NCBI GenBank assembly: GCA_037974965.1
Contig: JBBPFI010000005.1
Span: 744,001 to 808,000, forward strand
Source of the DNA: Dacryopinax spathularia
Taxonomy: Eukaryota; Basidiomycota; Dacrymycetes; Dacrymycetales; Dacrymycetaceae
Length of the DNA stretch: 64,000 nt
Direction of reading: 5' to 3'
Under the pieces are notes generated by a model, which was given only the letters and a program-made list of their open reading frames with translations, did not search any database and was not told the origin of the DNA. The translations under genes were made by a program, and so were the position numbers. This document shows, in pieces, positions 57,281 through 64,000 of the stretch; the stretch's first letter is position 1; every line of letters starts with the position of its first letter.

Positions 57281-58228
57281 CGTACAAAGTGGTCCCCATA
57301 GAGGTAGACAATAGAGGTGTCAAGTCCACAAGTCTCGAGCGATGGGCCGCGCACCAAGTCACATAAGGGAAAAGGAGCACTTCACCCAAATCATTGCCTT
57401 ATATGCTCAGTGAAGTCACAGAAATGGCTGAAGGACCGCCATCTAACGCCGTCCATGCAACGCTGGAGGCACGAGGCGGACACTTCGGAGGGGCGGGATG
57501 ACCGAGAAACGACGGCAAGCCACAGATGCTGCGTTTCTCGCCATCTCGTGAACGACTCCTCAATACCGATCTTTTCGCGTCGCGAACCTCCAGAAGAAGG
57601 ACAGAGGGCACCGATGCGACCAGGAGAACAGAGCGCTGGTTTATCAGTCAACAAAATTAAGAATGAAGCATGATCAACCGCGACGCACCAGAGCTGAAGG
57701 TTGGCCAGCCGTCAGAGTCACTGTCAGGATATCCCCGCCATGCCTATCTGGTAAACCACTAAGATTCAATATGGAGAACACAAGGATGACAGGGCCGAAA
57801 TTCTGCCATTGTTTCAAGGTACAGAACTCGATGAAATAACGGTGATGGTTGATTCTTAAAATCCGCGAATGACCGCGTCGTGTCGGGATCGCGTTCGCAC
57901 TGCCGCTGTTTGTTCGTCGCGCCATGATGGCTCTGCAACCGCCTCGCCTTCTCTTACAAACAGTCTCCCAAAACGTTACAGTTGTACCTATTAATACCCT
58001 CGAGCCTTTCCGCATGCCGGATATGGTGAGAACGTGCGGGGAGAACTGGGGCCCATGGAGTGCGTGTGGACAGCAAGGGTCAGTCTGCGCAAATCCGGCC
58101 GAGCAAAGGACACCGCTACGTAGCGCATCGTCGGTGGGAGTCAGGCACGTTCAGCGTTGTGAGGTGCATATAATCGGTTGATCTGGTGCGTACACGCCGT
58201 ATATCACTCAATTCTCTTGCAGCTAACT
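57281..58228. other. Divergent intergenic region
   Basis: About 950 bases between the F-box gene and the first RBR gene. No gene supported. A GCATATA element lies near the right end. Confidence 0.5.
58166..58172 (+). promoter_or_regulatory. Putative TATA element, RBR copy 1
   Basis: GCATATA begins 63 bases before the ATG at 58229; the same heptamer precedes the other two RBR genes at 59 and 68 bases. Confidence 0.5.
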
Positions 58229-59434
58229 ATGCAAGGGCAGGAGGACCAAAGACCGCCTTATGCGCCTATGACGACGTCTAACGCCGATGCTCGACTTCCA
58301 GTGATGGACGGTCGTCCAAGATGCAGCGTGTGCGGTTACCAGTATTCATGTGCTACATGCACGCTATACTCTGTCGCTACCAGACATGCGGACGGTCAAC
58401 CGGTCTCGTCGTCTTCCACATCCGGACCGCCAACAACTTCGACTGCGTATCCTGAAGGCCTACCTCCAGAAGCCGTCACAGCAGCCGAACGCGAAGATCC
58501 ATCGACCATCACTGTAACATGCGCCGTTTGTCATTCGGAGCTCGTCTACCTGGGAGGGAACATGCCTCGGCATATCACCGAGCGCTGTACGCATACTCAG
58601 CGTGTATGCAAACCATGTATGGTCAGCCGGCTGCGATTCACGGTCGGAGATGGGCCGGACCTGCGCTGCCCCATCACGTACCGCTGCAGTAATAAATTGA
58701 ATTATGAGGATGTCAAGTACTGGGCGGATGCGGAGACGCTGGAAAGGTGCGCACATATGCGTAGTCTTGTGCAACTGGTTACTCACGTCAGTCCCTTCAG
58801 GTTCGACAAGCTTCTTCTGATCCTCAAGCTGACCAGCGATCCTCGGTTCTACTGGTGTTTGAACCCGCATTGCAAGAATGGCCAGTTGTATGAGCCACCA
58901 TTACGGTCTGATCTGGCAAATGGGTGCAATCCGGACATCATTACGTGCGGAGTCTGTTCCGCTCGGGCATGTCTGCATCACCAGGTACCGGGGCATGAAG
59001 GCCAGACGTGCGAAGAGTACGATAAGGCAGGTCGGCGGGGTCCTGCGCAGGACACAGAGAAGAAGTCACAGAAGTGGCTAAGGCAGAAAACGGTGAGATG
59101 CCCGCGGTGTCAAAAGCATGTACGTGTTTTTTCCTTCCACTTTAACCCCGATTTTGAACGAGCTCTTCAGATCGAGAAAGTGGATGGTTGCGACCGTATG
59201 ACGTGCCGCCGCCCATTCGGTTGCGGTGCGAACTTGTGAGTGAAGCGTTTCCTGTTTGCAGATTCTGATTGACGTGCGACACCTAGCTGCTGGCGATGTG
59301 GCTCCATTTACGCCCTGTATTCTGGCACCGTAGAGCACAAACTGTGGTGCAAGCATTACTATTCTAACTTCTCTGTCGACTGGCGGACATGGTGGAGAGG
59401 AGTTCGTTTCAATTTCTTTGAGGCTTCGGGTTAG
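58229..59434 (+). CDS. RBR (RING-IBR-RING2) E3 ubiquitin ligase-like protein, copy 1
   Basis: Four exons fit: 58229-58746, 58801-59119, 59171-59235 and 59287-59434, giving 349 residues. In order: an N-terminal four-cysteine knuckle (CSVCGYQYSCATC), a Ser/Thr-rich linker, a RING1-like domain (CAVC, then CTHTQRVCKPC and CPITYRC), an IBR domain (FYWCLNPHCKNGQ, ITCGVCSARACLHHQVPGHEGQTC) and RING2 (VRCPRCQKHIEKVDGCDRMTC, then FCWRCG). In RBR ligases ubiquitin is first carried on a RING2 cysteine; the Cys of DGCDRM sits at that position. RING1 is irregular, with a long loop between its first two pairs. The tail ends in aromatic residues (WRTWWRGVRFNFF). First of three tandem genes on the same strand. 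Confidence 0.9.
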
Positions 59435-59918
59435 CGCGGCGGATAGCATTACCTTTGGGAACTCGTACTGCTATCATTATGGATATTTAGACCTGGACAT
59501 ATAAAATGATGTGTGGTTCGCAACTGCCGTACAATGGCGCAGGCAGAGCGGAGATACCGTCGCGTCTCTCCCATGCCGCGCCGGTCGCCTGCGCATCGTC
59601 TCGCTCGTTATCTATCATCTTCCCCGCTTCTGCCGCTAGTGCCGTCCTCTGAACGCTGAATAGCGCCTATCCATCCCCCCCTGATCCAACCCACATTCCC
59701 GCAATGGCAAGAACAACCGCCGAAGACGTGGCTACGCGTGGAATGCGCGTGCACAGCACGCATCACGGATCTGCGCAATTCCGGCGCGGTTAGGCAACGA
59801 CACCGCTATGCAGCATAGCGTTGCACAGAGTCATGCACGTCTGAGCTTGACAGACAGGAGCATATATCACTGGGTTCCACGACTTGCCAGCTGGCAGCTC
59901 GCTCCCTCAACACTAACG
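59435..59918. other. Spacer between RBR genes 1 and 2
   Basis: About 480 bases; no gene supported. The promoter of copy 2 is at the right end. Confidence 0.5.
59860..59866 (+). promoter_or_regulatory. Putative TATA element, RBR copy 2
   Basis: GCATATA begins 59 bases before the ATG at 59919. Confidence 0.45.
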
Positions 59919-61157
59919 ATGCAACGCCAGGAAGGTCCGTCGATCCCGTCGATCCCGCCGTCGCCAACGTCGATGAGCAATGACGAGCTGCATGCAGCCG
60001 CGGATCCGCCTAGATGTGGCGTCTGTGGCTACAAGTATTCTTGTGCTACTTGCGTGCTCTACTCGGTCGCTGCGCGATGGGCTATCGGTCGTCCTATCAC
60101 TCCCTCTTCGTCTTCCGACACCGCGGCCTCCTCCCCCAAGTCGACCCCATTGACGGCTCCGACCTCCTGTGGCGACGTCGAGCCTCAAGAAGGTGGTTCA
60201 TTGATTCGGCGCCATGAGCCGCCGATGATCGCCGTGCTCTGCGTTTTCTGCGACTCGCTCTCCATGTACTTGCCGGAGCACATACCTCGAGGTGCAACCG
60301 AACAATGTAACCACACCGCCCGCGTCTGCAGACCGTGTATGTCTCGATGGATCGCGTATAGGGTCGAAGTTGGCATGGAGCTGGAGTGCCCTCTGTTCCA
60401 GCACTGCAGCAACGTGATGAGCTATGCTGATGTCAAATATTGGTCTGAAGAGGAGACGTTCGAGAGGTGCGCAGAGCCTTCCTCCTTTCCTGCGCCTGTC
60501 TGACTTACAGACTCGCAGATACGACAAGCTCTTGCTGAGCAGCACGCTAGCGACGGAACCTCAATTCTTCTGGTGTTTGAACGCTCGTTGTAAGAGCGGA
60601 CAATTCCACGAACCGCTGCCGCAGGACGAGACGAACATGGACTGCAATCCAGCCATCATCACCTGTGTGGCTTGTTCCTCTCGCGCGTGTCTGCGACATC
60701 AAGTACCGTGGCATGAAGGCCAGACGTGCGAGGAGTACGATAAGGCGCATCAGAGCTGGCTCGACCCTCAAAAGAGGAAGGAGAGGAAGGTTCAGAGATG
60801 GCTGGGGAGGAAAACGATGAAATGCCCGCGCTGCGAGCATCATGTGCGTGTCCTCCCATGTCGGCACACCCCAACCGTGATTAACTACAACCGTCAGATT
60901 GAAAAGCGAGACGGCTGCGACCATATGACCTGTCGCCGACCGTGGGGCTGCGGTGCAGAATTGTGCGTTATCCGCACTCTTCTGGGTTGGGATGTTGCTA
61001 ACCCAAGGCATCTAGCTGCTGGCGCTGCGGTGCCGAATACCAGATGTACATCGGCACCAAGCACAAACGATGGTGCAAATATCGCTTTTCCGGTATTTCA
61101 TTCAGGTGGAGGTTTTGGACGAGAAACCGATTGGAGTTCTTCTACGCAGGGCGTTAA
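59919..61157 (+). CDS. RBR (RING-IBR-RING2) E3 ubiquitin ligase-like protein, copy 2
   Basis: Four exons fit: 59919-60466, 60519-60843, 60898-60962 and 61016-61157, giving 359 residues. Domain order equals copy 1: CGVCGYKYSCATCVLYSVA knuckle, a Ser/Thr/Pro linker, RING1-like (CVFC, CNHTARVCRPC, CPLFQHC), IBR (FWCLNARCKSGQF, ITCVACSSRACLRHQVPWHE) and RING2 (CPRCEHHIEKRDGCDHMTC, FCWRCG) with the catalytic-type Cys in DGCDHM. The third exon is 65 bases, identical in length and phase to copy 1 and to exon 5 of copy 3. The C-terminal tail is again basic and aromatic (FRWRFWTRNRLEFFYAG). ATG 59919 is chosen because it aligns with copy 1 (MQ-Q-EG/D) and sits at a matching distance from the TATA element. 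Confidence 0.9.
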
Positions 61158-61690
61158 CGTGGGGACGGAACGGGGCATCCTCTCAGCGATTCTCTTTCTG
61201 TTAACTTATCTATAACTTGAGGACAGTTCCCATGTATCTCCACAGGATACGAGTGTCACTGTACCCCTTTTTGATGAACGAGTCTGACTCGAATGCTTTG
61301 TTGACGATGACAAGATCAGGACTTGGTAGGCGTATTTGGTACCATACCTGACTCGAGTGAGCTTCCTTCCAAGTTGACTCGGGCACTTGCCTCCACCGCC
61401 ATCCCGCACTAGAAGCCACCATGCGCGCCTGTGTCCTCCGATCCAACACCTTATCACACTCCCGCTATCATGTTCCGCACACAATTAGGGGCTGCTTATA
61501 TCCTCACATCTGTGCTTCTGCCAAATCCGGATGACTGGACATGATGCGAATCCGGGCTTGCACAGCCAGTCACATTCCCTAGGGTTGGCCTCGTGTTCAC
61601 CACCATTGCTGGCGCCTCATCCGCATATAAGGACCCAAGCTCTAGACACGGGTTATACGCTGAAGTCTCTGGTCCACGCCGTCTGCTGCG
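61158..61690. other. Spacer between RBR genes 2 and 3
   Basis: About 530 bases; no gene supported. The promoter of copy 3 is at the right end. Confidence 0.5.
61623..61629 (+). promoter_or_regulatory. Putative TATA element, RBR copy 3
   Basis: GCATATA, here part of GCATATAAGG, begins 68 bases before the ATG at 61691. Confidence 0.5.
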
Positions 61691-63604
61691 ATGCCCCTGC
61701 CGTCTGCTGCTCGGAAGGCGACTGTTGAGAACGATCAGCGATTGAGCAAAGCCGACGCGGGCTTGTCCTCGCCGAGGGAGTCAGTGGAACGGCTCGATGT
61801 AGTTCTCGATCCTCTGACGCCCAGTACGACCATCTCGGGGAATGAAGGCGCGGTGTCTGGACAGACAGGCGTTGACGACTCGGCATCATCGTCCAAGTCT
61901 ATCCTGGAGGAGGGCATCGCATACACTCGAAAGCTCCAGCGGCACGTGCGGCTCCTGAAAGAGCTGGGTATCGGACCGGATGACCTGGATGCTTATGTGC
62001 AAGGCAATATCAAGGGTATGATCTGCGAAATGGTGTCGAGCGCCGAGGCGGAAGAGCGGGCAGGCCGTTGGACAGAGGCAGGGGATATGTACATAAATGC
62101 TGCTCCGTATGTGCAGTCACCTCGCTCCGTGTCCTCTAACGCTGAAGTCGCATTGTTTCGTCATCAGCCTTCTCAGCATGCTCTCCCAAAGTCTGTATGG
62201 AAGACCAACTGGAAGCTTTGGTGACGTGAACAGATTAGCCGAGGCGGATTGGATGGTTATGCAGACGGTCCGTCCCTGCGCCTTGTCTTCCGTCTTGAAC
62301 CGATCACTGATGAGGCCGTTCCTAGAGCACGGGAAACGTCGTCAATCTCGCTGAGCGATACGTTGCTCTATTGAAACGTATGCGCGTGAAGTACGAGAAA
62401 GACAGATGTCCGTTGCCAACACGGGTGCTGTTGGCGCAAACTAGCGAACCGGATCGTTGTCCCTCTTGCGGCTTCAAGTTCTCCTGCGAGCACTGCGTGT
62501 CTGCGAAAGCTGCCCAGAGATGGGCCTGCTCTCCCTCCCAGCTCCCGGACGGTCCGTGGTGTTTACCTGACGCGGCATCGACCAGCGGCCCATCGAGGTC
62601 GAGCGTCTCAACAAGAGAACACGAAGTGCACGAGCAATATCTCGGGGCTGTCGCGCGCGCCTCCCGCTCGTCTGTATCACGGCCTTTCAGGCCGGCAAGG
62701 CGTCCTACGGTGGTCTATCACTGCAGCGTATGCGACGAAGTGATCAGCAAGCCCGAACTTCCAGTAACTGATCGTTGCAATCACGCGCAGCGGGTATGTC
62801 AGGAATGTATGCGCCGATACCTCGATTGTCATATGCACGACATCAGCATTCGCTGCCCGATTCCGTCTTGCGATATCTTGTTGGCCTTGAACGATGTCAA
62901 GCGTTGGGCTACGCCGGAGACGTTTGAGCGGTGCGTCATTTCTCTTATCTAGAACGACGCACTTGGACTAATCGACGTTGTTAGGTTTGACCAGTCCTTG
63001 CTCCGGCGTCATCTGGCGCAAGAACCCACCTTTTCATGGTGCAAGAATCCGGCCTGCACATTTGGGCAAATCCACACTCCGGCATCTGCGGACTGTACGC
63101 TGGTCACCTGCCCCGCATGCAGTAATCGCTCGTGCTCAAAGCACGATATACCGTGGCACGAGGGCCTGACCTGCGAGCAGTACGACAAGCGCAAGGGGGG
63201 TTGGCTGAATAAGGAGGTATGGAAAGAACGAAAGGTCAGTTGGTGGGTGAGGAGGAAGACGAAACAGTGCCCTGGTTGCGGAAAACATGTACGTAGCTTT
63301 CTCTGTACCCTTCGATCGCAACTGACGATTCTGCCCAGATCGAAAGAGCCGGAGGGTGCGATCACATCACCTGTTATGCACCAGCTGGATGCGGCTACCA
63401 TTTGTATGTCGTCTTTCTTTCGCTACTACTGGGATACTTATGAACATATCTCTTAGCTGTTGGAGATGTGGCGCCGACTACTCCGTTGTATTCCAGGTCG
63501 GCAACCATGCCCATAAACGCTGGTGCAAGCACTATCGACCAGCGCGTGGATGGAGGCTCCGTTTCTGGAGAAGGAACCACGTCGATATCATCGAGGTATG
63601 GTAG
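61691..63604 (+). CDS. RBR E3 ligase-like protein with MIT-like N-terminal region, copy 3
   Basis: Six exons fit: 61691-62106, 62168-62267, 62326-62930, 62985-63288, 63339-63403 and 63457-63604, giving 545 residues. It shares the RBR part of the neighbours: knuckle CPSCGFKFSCEHC, RING1-like CSVC with CNHAQRVCQEC, IBR (FSWCKNPACTFGQ, VTCPACSNRSCSKHDIPWHE) and RING2 (CPGCGKHIERAGGCDHITC, CWRCG). Before this lie about 215 extra residues: a disordered start, a helix pair (EGIAYTRKLQRHVRLLKELG) and a segment AEAEERAGRWTEAGDMYINA followed by NLAERYVALLKRMRVKYEK that resembles an MIT or TPR-like helical bundle. MIT domains bind ESCRT-III tails, so a link to membrane traffic is possible. The join of exons 2 and 3 was chosen to keep this helical frame open and is the least certain. 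Confidence 0.83.
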
Positions 63605-63752
63605 TCCATCCGCCTTCATGGATATATGCGCATATATGTATGATATGGACCACGTGCCAAACGGGAGTTGCAGGGAGAATTCAGATTGCTATTGCTTCAT
63701 TTTGCTCTTAATGGACTAATTGCTACACGATGATATGTAATCCGATCAACGC

Positions 63753-64000
63753 TCAGTACTGCGCGCCAGGAATCCGCTTGCTTTCGTTCGATGGCTGAGG
63801 CGGGGCATGGGGGTCCGTCCCAGGGATATCGACGTCGTGCGACTACACGCGGAGTTAGTGACCTGCTCTAGCTAACGGCAAAAGGGAGGGGGACGTACTG
63901 CAACGCCAGGTCGCTTGTGGTCAGGCTTCAGGTCGCTAACTCCGAGAACCCCACCCTCCTCGCTGCGATCGGGCACTGTATCCATGTCAGCTCATCTGAT
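63753..64000 (-). CDS. 3' end of an unknown gene (partial)
   Basis: The last two exons of a minus-strand gene running off the right edge: 64000-63899 and 63842-63753. The donor is GTACGT and the acceptor GTGTAG. The readable end is DTVPDRSEEGGVLGVSDL and so on through PGTDPHAPPQPSNESKRI to a TGA stop. It is a hydrophilic, proline-rich tail with no recognisable domain; the body of the protein lies outside the window. It converges on RBR copy 3. Confidence 0.5.

Noticed and set aside
58186-58222. Possible 5' untranslated intron before RBR copy 1
   Set aside because: It would start at or before the transcription start predicted from the TATA element and is only 37 bases.

Overview
The window looks like nuclear DNA of a basidiomycete, most likely Agaricomycotina. 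Nearly all genes are split by introns of about 45-60 bases. Two genes carry the basidiomycete-typical DUF6593 domain. Cytochrome P450, F-box and RBR-type genes are abundant, and the housekeeping genes (ALG7, COQ5, NDUFA9, RTT109, CAP1) have fungal-type sequences. Exons were joined by hand from reading frame, splice sites, family motifs and comparison between paralogs. I saw no tRNA, rRNA, CRISPR array or intact mobile element.

Left part (1-21 kb): a CENP-B-type DNA-binding protein, then ALG7 (first enzyme of N-glycan assembly) and a Gfo/Idh/MocA oxidoreductase on the minus strand. Next come two tandem P450 genes with identical exon lengths, two tandem DUF6593 genes (one frameshifted) and a long disordered, probably nuclear protein.

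Middle (21-36 kb): a 17-exon NRPS-like carboxylate reductase (adenylation, carrier and thioester-reductase domains) lies tail-to-tail with a third P450. COQ5 and the NDUFA9 subunit of complex I follow on the minus strand. An enolase-superfamily sugar-acid dehydratase of the L-fuconate dehydratase type and a fourth P450 close this part. The reductase, P450s and nearby methyltransferases could form a loose biosynthetic neighbourhood interrupted by respiratory genes.

Right part (36-64 kb): an F-box/LRR protein, RTT109 histone acetyltransferase, capping protein alpha, two tandem SAM-dependent methyltransferases (the first frameshifted), a tiny CxxCxGxG zinc protein and, 6 kb away, a decayed copy of it. 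These are followed by a single-pass membrane protein, a small charged protein, a fifth P450, a second F-box protein, three tandem RBR (RING-IBR-RING2) genes, the last with an extra MIT-like N-terminal region, and the 3' end of an unknown gene.

Three patterns recur. Local duplication is common, and one copy is often disabled or frameshifted (DUF6593, methyltransferase, mini zinc protein). The five P450s keep exactly the same coding length over a 474-base block and in a 173- and a 67-base exon while gaining or losing introns. Several introns need a GC donor, one of them proven by comparison with a GT donor at the same site in the neighbouring paralog.
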